DNA of 64,000 bases from Lasiosphaeris hirsuta (lineage: Eukaryota; Ascomycota; Sordariomycetes; Sordariales; Lasiosphaeriaceae): NCBI GenBank assembly GCA_030549175.1, contig JAUKUA010000001.1:62001-126000 (forward strand), given 5' to 3'. The notes beneath the pieces were generated by a model that did not search any database, was not told the DNA's origin, and worked only from the letters and a program-made list of their open reading frames with translations. Both the position numbers and the translations under genes were made by a program. Of this stretch, positions 40,579 to 54,341 are shown piece by piece. Positions within the stretch are counted from its first letter, which is position 1, and each line of letters begins with the position of its first letter.

Positions 40579-43500
40579 GGCAAGTTGGTCTGTTCTCGGT
40601 GCAATTGAGCGCAAATACGTAAGTGACGAGGGAAGACGCAAGTTCAGACGACTGCATCGGCGGGGTTGGGTAGCTACTTTGCCCCAGCAGCTATCACCCA
40701 ACGAACCCAGCACCCAAGGGATTGGAAGGCCACGTCCACTCATATCAACAGCTAGTGACGTAATGAGTGCCCCGCACTAACTACAGTTGGGAAGTCGAGC
40801 TCAGCTTCGGTGTCTCGCGCTTGCTTCGCGGTCGTACCCCGCGGGAGCTTTGCGGGTTCATGTTGTTTGTTTGCTGATGCTTCATCGAGTGACTTCCGGA
40901 CAGCAGCCTTAGAATACATACTTACCATTATAATGCTGATCCCTCCGTGTATATCTCCATCTCATGGTTTATTTGTCCTTTCGAGTCGGTATCGCAAAGC
41001 CTCGTCGCCGCCCCTGTCAATGGTAACGCGCCTAGCTTGATAGTGTGAGATAAGAGAGAGAAAAAGAAAACATGTTCAGAGGAAGGATTTGAAGAATTTG
41101 AAGATTTACCACCCACTCAGAAGGATATTCACAGGGAACTGGCAGTTTATCAGCTCATACCACGATAGGTAATGGATAACGGGTACCAATCGTCGTTCAA
41201 TCTGGCTTTACTTTTAGGTCGGGAAGGCGTGAATTGAAGCATTCCGATTGTGCATCACCGTTTGCTTTTTCCCTCCATCCCATCCTCACTGCGCACTTCG
41301 GATTTCCTTCAACCCGCAATTTGTCATCACGCAGGCTCTCGTGGACCTCAAGTCTGTAAACTCAATTCTTTGCTTCATAAGCTCAAGCATTGCTGAGGCA
41401 GACTGCTGCCAAATTCCTCGTCGGCAACATCCGTCTTACCTGATCCCTTGGCCCGAAAGGATTGCTTATATCCGAGCAACCAGAATCTCACCCCGAGGTT
41501 GAGCCTCATCAAGGACAAAACAACCTCTCGTCATCGCACTTTCCAACTTCTGATCTGGCCGCCCGTCACAATTGGAGCAGCCCAGTTATACTCTGTCACT
41601 ACCCAAGTTCTCGCATTGCCTGTCGAATCCGTGCACGCTCCACTCTTGCCATCACTTTCCTTCGACGTCGGCGCTTTGATGCCTGGAAACTGCGCCTGCA
41701 ACATGTCGGATATTGACCAAGGTTCCATCTCGCAGCTCTCTGCCCTGTATCGGTCTTCGGCGCGCTGGATATCACGCTCTCCTCCAATGACCACGAGACT
41801 AGGATGCCGACTCAAGGAAGGATGTTACAGGCCGGCCGAATCAACATGACAGTTCATTTGCCAAAGCCCCTTGACTTGTTCGCCAAGGATCGGATGGGGC
41901 GTCGTGCTGCGAGTCTAGGAACAGGATGAGAAGGCCATGAGAATCACCACTGGCACGTCCTGCCAATTGCATGACTCGGGGCAGTGTTAGCATGCCTCGC
42001 CAGAGAGATCGCTCTGACCTGTTTCACTCTGGTATGCCATTGCATCATCATGTGTGGGGCTTTGCAGGGACGTCGTCCACCCGAGATCCCCATGGAGGAG
42101 CGTGATGGCTCAGAGTACAAATAGTCCTCGCATAGGAAGCAATCCCCCGTCGAAAGCGTATGTCAACCAATCGCGGCAAGCGAATACCGACACTTCGAGC
42201 ATCCAAACGGAAACGCCACAAACGCGCGGTTGACAGGCGGATCGGATCGGATCACAGGCAAGCCGGTCAGTGTCCACGGCGCTTAGGCGCCAACACATCA
42301 CATCACACGGCTTCCATACTCTGCATCCCCAGAAAAATGATGTATCAAAACGTCCCGCTCTCCATCCGCTGCCTTTCCGCAATAGGAGCCACTAGCAATG
42401 CAGTGTCGTCGAAGTTGACCGAGACCGCCACGTCGCAGTTCACATCTACCTCCCTTCAGAGCCATTTTCCCACCCCGGCGCCCTCGCGGCATGAGTTCTC
42501 AACCCGATCAACTCTAGCGCCAGTAAAATTCGGGGAGGGTGACGCCCTGTCATCTGGCATAAGGAGTTGTGTGTGAGCGTGACTCGCTCGCTGGATTCGC
42601 TCTTACCGCTTTTAGTCCCGCTGATTCACAATGTGGACGAATAATCACCAAGATCGCCAGGGACGTCGCTGCCGCACGCGCATGCCAAGTGGCCCCGGAA
42701 TCCTTCGGTCCTGGAGAACGACACGGGGAAAATATTAGATGTGACCAGCACGAATTGCCAAGCCAACATGTTGTCGTCACAAACTCCCGGAGAGTGACGG
42801 CGACATCCCAGACAATGATGGCCGGGGAAGGGAGGGAACCATGTGGCGCCGCAGAACGAACGGCAAACGGATGTAGAATCAGTGAATCACCACCATTCGG
42901 GACGTCCTCCGCATCGCCCACAGCATGCAGCCGGTGTCATGTGCTGTGCGATAGCTGGGTAGGGCTCGTTCGCACAGTATGCGCACACGGACCGCGAGCA
43001 CTTCAATCGGACTATCGACAGCCAAACGACGCCCGTAGCCCGCAGCCCGCCCTGACAAGCACCTCGGTCCCAGGTACCCGGCTACGCCGCTTGCCCATCC
43101 AAACCCTTCGCCGACATTGAGTTGATAGCAATGATGTTTGTCGCGTCCGCCTCACTCTTCACTCTGTCGTTTGCCAGAGTGCAATGGCCGCCACGACGGG
43201 AATCATTGGCTTATCATGTGATGTGGATAGACGGCTACTACCACGCATATGAGCAGTCGCATGGAGCCTCGAGGGCCAAATGGCCAAAAAAAAAAAAAAA
43301 AAAGGAAAAAAAAAAAAGAGACAGCAACAAGAACACAGCCCTTGCGCAGACTGCACGAAATCTGCCACACCAATGAATTGCCGATGCAGGAAAGCCGTAT
43401 TGATCTCGTGCCTGTCGCCCGCCACGGGAGCATCCGGCGGACCGGTGCGGGAGTGCCAGCGTGGCTCGCATATCTGTTCATCATGAGCAATCCTGTTTGG

Positions 43501-44950
43501 AGGCTGCGGCCTATGTCTCTCGCTTCGTCTGGAGAACGCTCCATGATAGGCATGTCGATACCGTCCTTGGAAGCACGGCAAGAAACAGGGTTAGCAACAA
43601 ACAAGGCCGAATGGCAGAACAACACGAACGCCTCGAGACACGGAGCGGAGTGACACCACTGATGCGTGCACCGATGCGTCGAATCGAGCTTCTGCGAAAG
43701 CGCCAGGTCCTGGCGCCACTACCAAGCTATCGGGTCCGTCCTTCCTGTTTTGTCATTGTGCAGCGAACATGACAAGAAGGCAGCGAAGCGAAACAAAACG
43801 GAGGCGTCGTGCCAGTCAGAGGAGGAGACGGGAAGGGACGTCGACCGTTTTCGTTGTGTACAGTACATCTGGAGAGTGTCTTCAGTTACCTTGGTCCACT
43901 GTTACCAACGTCGGGCGTCCAGATCTCACCGGGTCAAGTACCCACGCGGCTCGTGCTCGACATGCCCAAGCATGGTTCTTGCATCGATCGCCCGATTTCT
44001 TTTGACACTCCCCCAATCGCGTATTTTTCTACTCAGATACTTGCTGATACATCGACTATACTTTTTATTGTGCAAATTGAAACAAAACACATCTGCACTC
44101 ACCCCGCCTGCAACTCTCTTGCAACGCCCCCTTCGCTCCAGCTCATCGTCGACATCTTCCTTTTGCTACCTTGGATCAAACGGTCAGGCTGCGAGCACCC
44201 GATTCGAAGGATGGGATATCTCCTGGGGCTATTCTTAGTGGTGGGGGGCTCGTCGAGCAACAAAACCGGCGCCAGAAGGTGCTCAAATCTGAAGTCGCAT
44301 CAGAATCGGCACGGCCCGAATCACACCACACCTGCCCGCGCAGACAACTTGTGAGACATTTCGCATGTTGCGATCGATCATCAGAGGGGCGGTTTTGATA
44401 GGTAGCCGACTCAACCTTGAGGCTCTCTCTCCTGTACCAGCCTAAAGCCCGCTCGCAAAAGCTCCCGCCATCAAGCACGTGTGGGCGCGGGGCAATTGTG
44501 CAACATCTTACCCCTGTCGAAAGATGGATGAAGGTTCAGTCGGAGCATATCCTTGATCTCTTTGTCTTCTCGCTGGAAGCAAAGATATCGGCGGCAGAAT
44601 CAAACGGGATCCCGGCAGCCCAAGTGGACGTCCCACCTCCCCGCGAATGCCTCTTCGAAGTCTAATGCCCGGGCACATACCTACCACCGCCATCGAATCG
44701 GCGAGAGTAGGAAAAAGAGAGTGCCGAGTTTTTGGTAAGTTGTTTTGAGAAGAGGCCAACCCGTATGGTGTGCCATACTCAACAACCGCTTTTGAATTCA
44801 CTCTATTGAAGAGGGAGCTGTGACAGCCAGCCCAACATGGTGGCCAAAGTTAATCGCCGTCCTTGAGACTCCGCTCAACCTCCACCCGTCGAATCTCCGC
44901 TCCCGGCTCCGTGTTCTCGATTATCAGACAACACCTTCATCAACACGCAA
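40579..44950. other. gene-poor region, part 1
   Basis: Beyond the DUF6604 promoter (about 40579-40800) I find no supportable gene. Frames overlap on both strands and have no domain. Simple sequence: an A18 plus A12 run at 43286-43317. A short hydrophobic start MGYLLGLFLVVGGSSS at 44211 lies in leader-like CT-rich sequence but ends after 48 codons. Confidence 0.45.
43286..43317. repeat. poly-A tract
   Basis: A18, GG, A12; no LINE homology lies before it. Confidence 0.85.
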
Positions 44951-45033
44951 GGGGGTGTGGCTCAGTTGGTAGGACGTTTCGCAGTTGAGAAGCTGCTAAG
45001 CGAACGCTCTGAGTTCGATTCTTAGCTCTTCCT
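44951..45033 (+). pseudogene. tRNA pseudogene (tRNA-Ala-like)
   Basis: The 5' end GGGGGTGTGGCTCAGTTGGT matches the start of a fungal tRNA-Ala type (A box). The T arm CTGAG-TTCGATT-CTTAG folds with one wobble pair and a B-box-like AGTTCGATT. The anticodon stem TTCGC/GCGAA pairs, but its loop is enlarged (about 18 nt), lacks U33 and gives no plausible anticodon. The D stem is disrupted (GGAC for GAGC) and the acceptor stem has one mismatch and two G-T pairs. Not a functional tRNA. Confidence 0.45.
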
Positions 45034-46784
45034 CCATCAATGCATTGTCAGCAGATTCGTCTGTTGGTTTGATCTTTTTTTGCTGCCGATCATCAGAATG
45101 ATTACGGTTTTGTCGAGTGCAGCCTTCTAGGAAAGCACGTCAGCGATCTCTTGTACTGAATTGTCGATGCCTTTTTCCCTCGTTTCCGCCCCCCGGAACG
45201 ATCTCAACGTTCAAGTTACCATCATGCATTCACGGCTTACTTTTAGTCCCTCCGCAGCTTTCCCGCCTGCGCAAAACATATCGAGCTAGTGATTTGGTCG
45301 GTACTAAGGTGCATGGGTCTTCCACGATCTCTACAAACAACAAGCAGCCAACGAAACCGCACATTTTCACATACCGAAACATTTTTTGTGTTAGGTTTCT
45401 TATTCTGCAGCCAATATTAGATGTACTCTGCTAACTTTAGACCATGGCCAACCTCGATGTCGCAACGGCTGCCGTCCCGGTCACATGAGCTTCGCGCTAT
45501 GCGGCCCGGTGCAGCGTGGTCGGGGCAATCGCAAGACCAGCCCAGGTGCGTGCCGCCCCCTATTCCGGCCGCCGTTTTCTGGGGAGGGGGACTGGGGAGG
45601 GGGACAGGGGAGGGCAGCCGAACAGGTGGAGGAATGTGGGCAGCCCGGCCGTTTTCCAAGCTGCGCGGTCGACAGAAAACGGCAGGGAGGCCGAAATGAC
45701 AATGCTGTTTGCTTTTTTGAATGCACTGTGCAAGCAGCAAGTTCGAGGACTCGATCAAACCACCCGGGCCCGAGAAACACCACCTTCCGAATTGTATGCA
45801 ACGTGATGGTTGCCTGGAGCTTCCCTTCCTTGTCCATTCATTTTTGGGAATATCGTCTGACAAACATATGACCGCCGAGTACGAGCTCGCTCATTTGTCT
45901 AGACTGGAACGGTGAAGATGAAAGCAGGTTTGTCAACTGCAGGAGCACGATTGAGCAATTGCGCATCTCGATAATGACCTATCCCCAGGGTCGATTGTCT
46001 CTGCACACCCACCGCTACCAACTCTTACAGCCAGAGAGTTGCAGGCAGACAGATGAATGGCGTCACCCATGATGCAAGGCCGCTTCGAATCTGACCTGTG
46101 GGTCTGCGGTGCCGAACTCCACCCCGCTCCGCCATCCGGTATTTTTTGCGGGGCATGTCCAACGCAACCCGGCCAGAGCGACCGACTCCGCTCCATCTTT
46201 CGCCGGGTACCGGAGCCCGGAAAAACAGAACAGACGGCGACAGGGAGTCAGATGGCGATGCTGGGGTTGGACAGAATCGGAAATGCAGATGGTCACCTCA
46301 CCCCATGAATTGATGCGCGGCGGGAGAGCCTGGCCTTCACCGCCCGCCCTGCGATGGCTGTTCCCTCCAAGATGGACGTGGGGGTTCAGGACCCTCGGCT
46401 ACTGCATGATACACCAAGCGGGCATGGGCGCTGGGATATCGCCCGCGCAGCCAGAGAGAGTATTATTGCGTTTCGCATAACGGCCGTGTGCAAGTGTGTA
46501 TGCTCAGCTGGGGAGTGAGCTCCTCGCACAACGTTGCTGTCGGGTTTTGGAGTGTCATACATTACATCTCACGGCGAATGACGCGCCTCATCTCTCAAGT
46601 CCGATGGACGAACCGATCAGATCGCATGCCCCGTGGACAGCAGGCAGCGCGCGATTGGGAAGCACCCACGACAACGCGGTTACACGAGAAGCTTCCCCCT
46701 CCCCCTCCCCAACGCCAACAAACGCCTTCCGCCTTCAGCGTTCACCACCAACAATGATGCGATTCCATAATCCCATGCTCGAAA

Positions 46785-46800
46785 CCCCCCCCCCCCCCCC
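46785..46800. repeat. C16 run
   Basis: Homopolymer of 16 C on the plus strand. Confidence 0.9.
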
Positions 46801-47397
46801 AATTTTCCCCCGCATCTTTTACCCAGATCCAACGCCTGAACATCGATAACGCTACCGCCGAGGCGGTATTTTTCTTTTCTCCCACCTGCCTCCCTGGTGC
46901 GACTTGCGTTTCCCCCTCCTCCACACAAGGGCATGCATGCCTGGCGCCTGCGGGGCCAACGAACATTCAACGCCCCGTTTTCCCATGCCATCAAGGTGTT
47001 TGCGCGCTGTCGCGTGTATCCCCCACCCCCACGCCCACAACCCGCCGGGCCAATAAGCCCCCGTCGCGTCAGACACGCCCCCCTCGTGCCCCTCACACCC
47101 CTACTTTTCCATTACCCCTTCCAAACCGCCTTCGATTGTGTTACTGGGTGAGGATATGGGGGGTGGACCGCAGAGCGGGGGGGGGGGGAGGGAGGGGGGA
47201 GCATGAATGAGCGGGGAGGGATATCGAGATATACTTTCGATCCATGCTTCCCGTCTTTTGTTCTTCAAATTTTTGCTTCCCCCGTGGTGGCGCCGGCCCG
47301 CCCACGGCCGCTCCGCCACCCATGTTTCGGCCCATGCATATCTCGACCTGAAATCTCATCCCAGTGCGCTCCTTGCTCCTGCCGATGCTCTTGCCCG

Positions 47398-47418
47398 CTG
47401 CTGCTGCTGCTGCTGCTG
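47398..47418. repeat. (CTG)7 microsatellite
   Basis: Seven CTG units; not in a supported coding region. Confidence 0.9.
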
Positions 47419-47960
47419 TCTCGGGGTTCCTCCCGCGCGCCGTTTTTGGTCCCTTGGTGCACCGCGGCGCCCCGTCATGTAGGTGCAAACCCCAAGACAA
47501 GCCAAGGCAGGCAGGGACTCTGGTGTGATGGCTCACCGGTCACGAGCAACGCAGTTTTGCCGGCTAGCCCCAAGAGGGTTTATGTAAACGAAGGGTAATC
47601 TTCTTCCATCTCACTGGGCGGATCATGAAGAAAAAAAGGTTCGGTTCGGGGCGCGCGCGCGCACACGCACGCGGCGGCGGCAGGGTCCCCCTCTCTGCTC
47701 GTCACTATCACGGGGTGCTGCTTGCTGTGGGCGGTTTCCCGCGTCGCCGACCAGGTGGTCGGTCGGGTGTAGGCCCCGGGGTCTGGACTGGACCGAGGGT
47801 TCTCTTTTTTCTCATTACCCTCATTCACGATAGAAGCGTGGGATGGGATGCTGTCTCGCAGCAAGCCATTTCATAATGCCTTTGCACACAGTTTGCTCGG
47901 AGGTAGCATCGCAGTACCTCCTAAACCACGACTCAGACAAGATGAAACATCCTAGATCTC

Positions 47961-47961
<1 letters not shown>

Positions 47962-47991
<30 letters not shown>
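47962..47991. repeat. T30 run
   Basis: Homopolymer of 30 T. No retroelement-like sequence next to it. Confidence 0.9.
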
Positions 47992-47992
<1 letters not shown>

Positions 47993-48189
47993 GACTGCTG
48001 ACAATTTGTTTGCATTTGCATTGCATCTCCAACACGTGCACAAGGTCACAACACCAACTATCCCGCCGCCACCACGGCGCGGTAGTACATACGGTACCTA
48101 CCGCAGCACCCGGCAAGCGCGCGGTGGTTCTCGGGGCCGCCCCACATTAGAACCCTCGGACCGGACATGGGAATCTTACACGGCGACAA

Positions 48190-48208
48190 TTTTTTTTTTT
48201 TTTTTTTT
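48190..48208. repeat. T19 run
   Basis: Homopolymer of 19 T, 200 bp after the T30 run. Confidence 0.9.
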
Positions 48209-48520
48209 GCCATACACTAGGACCTCACATTCAGCGACCTGACCAACACGCCCAGACACAGGCAGGGGGTAGCGGCGCGTGAGGCGACCTGAGTCTGACA
48301 TCAGCTCCCCAAAACAAGAACCTGACTCAGGGAGGAGAGACTGAACTCCCCCTACCCCCCGGCCGATGCATGGTCCCTCTGCCCTCCGCCTCCTCTTGTA
48401 TATTTTTATGACTCGTCGTTGTTAGGGTCGCAAGGCAACCCGAAAACGACCACACATCATACGATCGGCAGCAGCCGAGGGGCCGCCATCAGAACCTTGT
48501 CGCTGCGTCGCCGCCGTCTT

Positions 48521-48536
48521 GCGCGCGCGCGCGCGC
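48521..48536. repeat. (GC)8 alternating tract
   Basis: Purine-pyrimidine alternation of 16 bp; Z-DNA-prone. Confidence 0.9.
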
Positions 48537-51500
48537 TTGAGCACGACACATAATGTTCCGGAGCGTTCCTTTTTTCAAGGGAGGGGCCGCACCGCTCTAT
48601 CCCGTAATTCTCCGGCCCCGGTCTCTCTCATTCCCCGGCGCGCACCCGGTCCCGGTGGCCGGGGTTCAACCCATCCCCGGCTCAGGCGGTGATCCCTTCG
48701 CGGGATGCTGTGGAATCGCACACGCGGAATCACTAACCCAGGAAGTCAGTAAAGGTGTTGATGGCGTAGAGGATCCGATGTGTAAACGTATTAAAGACCG
48801 AGCTAGGGGATGCGCCGTGCTGAGCTGAGCTTCCAGTTGGGCCGGGAGGACCAGGCAGGTTGGAGCACTGCAGTCGTGAGGCAAGATAAACGCACGGGAT
48901 TCTGAGCGGCCCCATCTCAGCTTGGTGGTTGGCTTGTTGACCTCTGAGATGGGATCAGTCGGCCAATCTGGCCTTGGCACCCGCTATCATGCAGCAAGAT
49001 GATGAGGAGGTGAGCCTGCTGTGCAACAGAGAGCCTGGACATCATCTGCGCTGCAATGGCTCGCAGGCGTGTGCGGTGGGGGTGTACTCAGCGTGCAGGC
49101 CGGGGCGACAAGGAACTCACCCCGCACCCCTCTTTTCCCCACTTCAACTCCAAAACGCTTGGTGGGGAATCATGTCTCGGACGTGTGAACGAGACAGCGC
49201 TTCGGGTGAGGGGCTGAAGAGACACCAAATCCAAAGAAAGGAGGGCATCTGCCAATATTGGAGGAACTCTCGACAACTAATAAAAAAAAAAAAATAAGGA
49301 ACACAATTTCGGGCTTGGCATCCGCGGTAGGCGCGGAAAAGTGACAAGTACCAGATACCACGGCCGCAAAACTGAGCCAGCCAGCCATCGAACCGTTTCC
49401 CACCCTCCGTTTGATAGCAATTATAGCAATCCCCGACAGATAGCGGTCGGGGCCACCCGACAAATCCAATGGGACTACCACCAGACCACCGCTGCACCGC
49501 TGCTCATAGCGTGTATTCGGGGTCGCATCACGCATCACGCAACGAGACGGCACGGCGACGATTTTTCTGGCTCAACTGGGGAAAGGAGTGAGCCCCAACG
49601 ACCCCAAAACCGGTCTTAACAGGGGCCTGGTATACACCGGTGAGCCGGCTGGGTGGACGACCGCCTCCGAAAATGGGGGGGCTCGATGAGAGTGTGGGGT
49701 CTTAACGCGGCTGGCGTTAAGACACACAAAACCGCAACCCTTTGGCGGTTCGGCGGTAATTACCACGAGCTCGCTGAGAACGCTGACAGGAATTCGGGCG
49801 GGTCTGGTCTTGACCGCACAGATGTTTCAACTGCGGGCTCTCCAGATACCGTACATGCTGCCGAGCAGCTGCCCTGCCTGCCATGCAATCTCGGCCGCTC
49901 TACCGAACCGACACGGCGAGTTCTGCAACGGTTCCAGGTCATAGCGCGAGGTTTGGCTCGGCCAAACTCGTCTCGAAAGCGTCCATGGCCCATGGTGGCA
50001 ATCTAAACTGCCGAGCAAGGAGGATTCTGCTCAGTCAAACACCAAGCCATGCTGTGATACCGTGTCTTATCTCAGGTAGTGTAACAGCCCGACACCTACA
50101 CCCGACCAAGTCGTCTACAGCCAGAAATGGTAGCGCGAGCGAGTTTATTGACAGGGCCGGAGGGTGGTAAGACGATAAGTGACCGAGTGGCAACCGGCCC
50201 TTGTCAAACGTAGATGAGATGGCCCCCTCATTCATTGGATTGCCTGGATTACTCGGTCTATACGCTCCATTGACACTTTGAATGCCATCTCGTCGAGGCG
50301 CTAGTCGCCACCACATCCCGACAGCCACAACGGCGAGCTGGGAGGAGGCCCTACGCCTACCACACTGCGCAGTATCCGTCTGGCCTTTAGGAGCTGCCTG
50401 GCACTGCCGGCATGTGTCGCTTGGAACGTCGCGTCGTCGCCTTGCCGGGGCCTAGAATCAAAAGCCTTGGCAAAAGAGAGATCGCTGCACCAGAAACATC
50501 CTCATGGGACGGATATGGGAAAATGGCAGCCGCTTTTGGTCCCCGCTTTGGCCGGTTTGGGCGACTTGCTAGGTCCACATACCGCGATGGGCTTCAAGGT
50601 AACCACATGGCACTTTGGCCTGGACATGCGGCCCGTCGAACACGCTCCCGGCGTCGAGATATGCAATCCAACGTCGCTTGGGGTCCAGCAATTTAGCCTG
50701 TGTCGATTATTCAATTGTCTGGGGGAGAAAAGAGCGGAGGGGTGCTGAAAATATGATGAGCCGTTCGAAACAAACAGTGGAACATGAGAATCTGGGGACG
50801 GGAAGAACGGCTGTGGCCTGTTAGGCGGGCAGAAGGCTTGCACACCAAGCCATGGGCGCCGAGCCCGCACGGAGGTACCGGTGAAGTTCAGCCTAAGCAG
50901 CGGGCTGGACGGGTCTCATTGTGGGCGGGTCGGCACGGTTGAGCTCGGCCCCTTGGCGCGCCGTCCTGGGCTTGGTGATGTTCTCGACGGTGCGACTAGA
51001 GCTAGAGGTGGGAGGCAACCCCGGGCGCTCAGGTCCCGAGATCCCGAATCCGGGCAAGCGGACCGGCGTGGAGGCAAAAGCGCTGCCCGGCAATATCGTT
51101 ATATCTGGTTACTAGGCCAATAGCTTGATGGCATCATCCAGCAATAAAAAACGAACATGAGACGAACCATGGCCGATGGGAGACGTGGTGGATCGACAAG
51201 ACGTCTGGCATTTGCATCAGCCAATGCCCGGCTTTTGGACGATCTGTTCGGAGAATTCTCCGTCACTAATGCCATGAGGTTGTAGTCAGCAATCTATCCA
51301 GAGTGGTGACGATGGGGATGTTCGCTTGGCTTCCCGAACTCAGCGAGGCTGCCCGCAATCCCATGCTTGGGAGACCGACCAGAGACGTCCATGTGACAGC
51401 CTCCTAGTGTTCTTCGGCAGCAGCATAAAACTGGCGGGGCAGGGGGGTGTGGAGGGATGGCACCTGAGGGGCAACACCTCTGTGTCCTGTCAACGGCCAG

Positions 51501-52758
51501 GGGGGCGTGTCGCAGCGATGCAGCAAGCTGCAATCAGGTGATTGTTGGCGGTCGCTCGAGGAGCGAAGCCTGACACGTGAAAGCACGCCACTCTCGTGGT
51601 GCTGATGCACAATTGAAGGGCATTCGCTGATGGAGGGCAGATGCAACGCTGTGTTTGGCACCAGAAGCGCAAGATAGAGGACGGAAGTCGACTGACCAGG
51701 GCTTCATGTTGATACGACTGGCTCATGAATTTCCCCTTTCATCTTTCCCTCCGAGTCCCTTTTGTCATCGAGCACTCGGGCAAAGCATGCATGCATCGCA
51801 GGGTGTGTGCAACCATGACAACCATTGCGATCTGATCTGCGGAAATCTCTGTCATTTTGTGACAACCCCTCACCGGTGTAAGATCAGACTCGTGGTTCGA
51901 CGCTTGGATGGGAAGGCCTGAAGGACCCGAAGGACCTACCGACCAAGAGGAGTTGAGGAACACTTGGCTAGAGAGCGAAACGGGTCTGGGGTGTGTGACG
52001 GTGGCTGCCAAAGCGGGACCTGCCACCCTGCCAGGGCAGCGGCTTATCTTGACTCGCGCGAGTGAAGTCTAGTATGGTTATGGTAAAGGGCCTCGAGCTG
52101 GTAAAGCAACGTGCAAGGTGCGCAGAGAGCGTCCTGGAGAGAGCGATACAGACTTGACATTCCATCTAACACGTGTGGGTCTGAGCGAATCATATGGTTG
52201 CTTCTTCTTGGGGCGTGCAGGTGCCCAGTCTAGACATGCAGGTGGTGGGCCCGCGCGATAAGGGAGAGAGAGGGCTGACGACATGGTTCGATAGGCAAGG
52301 AGACAGCGCTTGGCCGAGTGTGGATGACCTTTGGGGGTCTGTAACCCCTTCGAGAAAGGAGTGGGTGGGCGACGAAACGACATGGACGACACTGACGACA
52401 TGGACGAGAGGGGCGAGAATTCCATTTTTGACGCAGAGTCGCATGCCAAAACTGCCCCGTCTGAGTGCCGCCTGAAATTTGGGGTTTTGGGGAAGGAACC
52501 ATCCGCAGCCCACCAAGTTGTCAAAGTTTCGTTAGCGGAAGAGAAGAGGAAAGAGCTAGGTAGCAGAATCGCAAAGTTGCAGAATCCGCAAGACGGCAAA
52601 GTCCAAAGTGCCTCTAAAGGGAGGCGGAATGGCGAGAGATGACGTGGCGAAGCTCCAGCCCACAACAACCGGTGCCAATCGTCAACGAGCCCGGCCATCC
52701 CGCTCGGCACTGGCTTCAATATCGGACACTGTATTGTCCTCTCTCGTCTTATTGTCGG

Positions 52759-52782
52759 GTCAGTCGGTCAGTCGGTCAGTCG
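52759..52782. repeat. three tandem GTCAGTCG units
   Basis: Perfect 8-bp unit three times. Confidence 0.9.
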
Positions 52783-52874
52783 ATTGACACGATTGCCGTC
52801 GAGTCACGGTTGGACAATTGCGGCGCGGCTGCTCGCTGGTCGTCAGACCGTGGACACTCGCACAGCATGAAGCT

Positions 52875-52902
<28 letters not shown>
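52875..52902. repeat. G28 run
   Basis: Longest G homopolymer of the window; strong G-quadruplex potential. Confidence 0.9.
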
Positions 52903-52905
<3 letters not shown>

Positions 52906-54321
52906 AGAGGTCGGTCGATGGAATATGCGTCGAGCCTCGGTCTGCTGCCAGCCGCCAGCCGCTGCTGGCCGCTTTGCTGCTCGCTGCCGCTGTGGGCAGC
53001 CCAGAGCCGGGGTGCGGGCTGTGGGCGGCGGGCTGTGGTCGGGGGGACGGCGAGCAGGAGGGGCAGCTCCCGTTCGAGTCGGAGAAACGGGGCACGGCGA
53101 ACCCCCAGCTCTCCCCAGCTGTTCCCAGCGGCTCTGCCATTGGACCTGGTTAACAACACATGGGTTCTCGAAATCTGAGGTGTCGTCCCATGTGTAGCCA
53201 CCCTGCGATGCGGCTGCAGCCAAGCTTCCAATAGGCGCTGCTAACAAATGTTTTTCTAGAAACATCATTCGTCTCCCACTTCCTCCTCCCCTCCTCGCGA
53301 GCTCGAATGAGAAGGCTGAAAAAGCAAACAGCCAACTTGCTTCCAACGACCTCGTCGCGTGCCGGAGCCGGAGCCCGCAGCAGTCGAGTCGCAGCAAACC
53401 ACAGCCGACCACAACCCTGGACTGCCTGCAAACCCGAATGCCACACGGTCATTGTGCGGCCGAGTTTCATGTGATGGATGGCGAGTCCTTTCCGCACACA
53501 CTGCGATCTGCGACGACTCTCTAGATTGACCGGTGAGCGCGCCAACAACTAGGGACTCCAACGGCTAAGGACGGCGGCCATCCGGACAATGCAAAACACC
53601 CAGCTTCCGGTCGCTCTGGCTGGGCATTGTTCTGGCGAGACTTGTCTGTCGGAGCATGGCTCTGCTGCAAACGCGCCAGAGCCACCCGGAGATTTTCAGC
53701 TGGTCACCACAGCTCGTCTGCCGGTATTGGTCGCGACTTGGGGCGGCGTTTGCCGGCATTCCGTTCGAGTCCTCCGTCTCGTGCCACTAGGGCGTTCCGC
53801 AATATTACCGACAGATAGGGGAATGCGCACTCTCCCATACCTGCGCGGCTGAGTAGGATCGATATTGATCTCTATTGGCATCTGTTGAAGATCCATGGTT
53901 CGGCTCCAGCGCGTCCGAGGTTTGGTGAGCTTATCGAGCCACCGGCGATGTTTGCAAATGCGAGACGACACGGGAGACCACCTTCACATCCAGTCCTCAT
54001 CTTTGCAAAGCCGACGAACTTCGGAGATCCATCCACGTGGTGGCTCGAGCCGTTGACGACTCTGGAGTGCCTGCCCCGGTCTGCAATCATCCCACGGCAG
54101 TCAGTAATCGCGAAACTCTGCATAACTGGTGAGATCAATAGGAGCTCCCCTCAGCCCGCAGTGTAACCCACCTTCCTATCCTTTCCAAGCTTACCCGACC
54201 TCCTGCAAAGACCTCGATGGTTTGGTATGAGGCTCTCTAGGGCTGGCTGGCCGCATTTTTTCTTGGCAGAGCACTTGGATGTGAGGTCAATGAGAGGTTG
54301 AAGCGTGGCACTTACACCCCG

Positions 54322-54341
54322 CCCCCCCCCCCCCCCCCCCC
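54322..54341. repeat. C20 run
   Basis: Homopolymer of 20 C, preceded by CCCCG. Confidence 0.9.

Larger units (their letters stand above)
45034..52758. other. gene-poor region, part 2, rich in simple repeats
   Basis: No supportable gene. Both strands have short overlapping frames typical of GC-rich non-coding DNA. Simple sequences are listed separately; also GGGGAGGGGGAC repeated at 45580-45610 and an alternating GCGCGC/ACAC stretch at 47660-47680. CT-rich leader-like blocks occur but no coding exon follows them. Confidence 0.45.

Noticed and set aside
39631..40780. 231- and 255-codon plus-strand frames
   Set aside because: Antisense of the DUF6604-like gene.
42569..43120. 183-codon plus frame in the gene-poor block
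   Set aside because: Composition random, no domain, other frames equally open.
52078..52719. 213-codon minus frame
   Set aside because: Ser/Pro/Arg-rich without domain; typical of GC-rich non-coding DNA.
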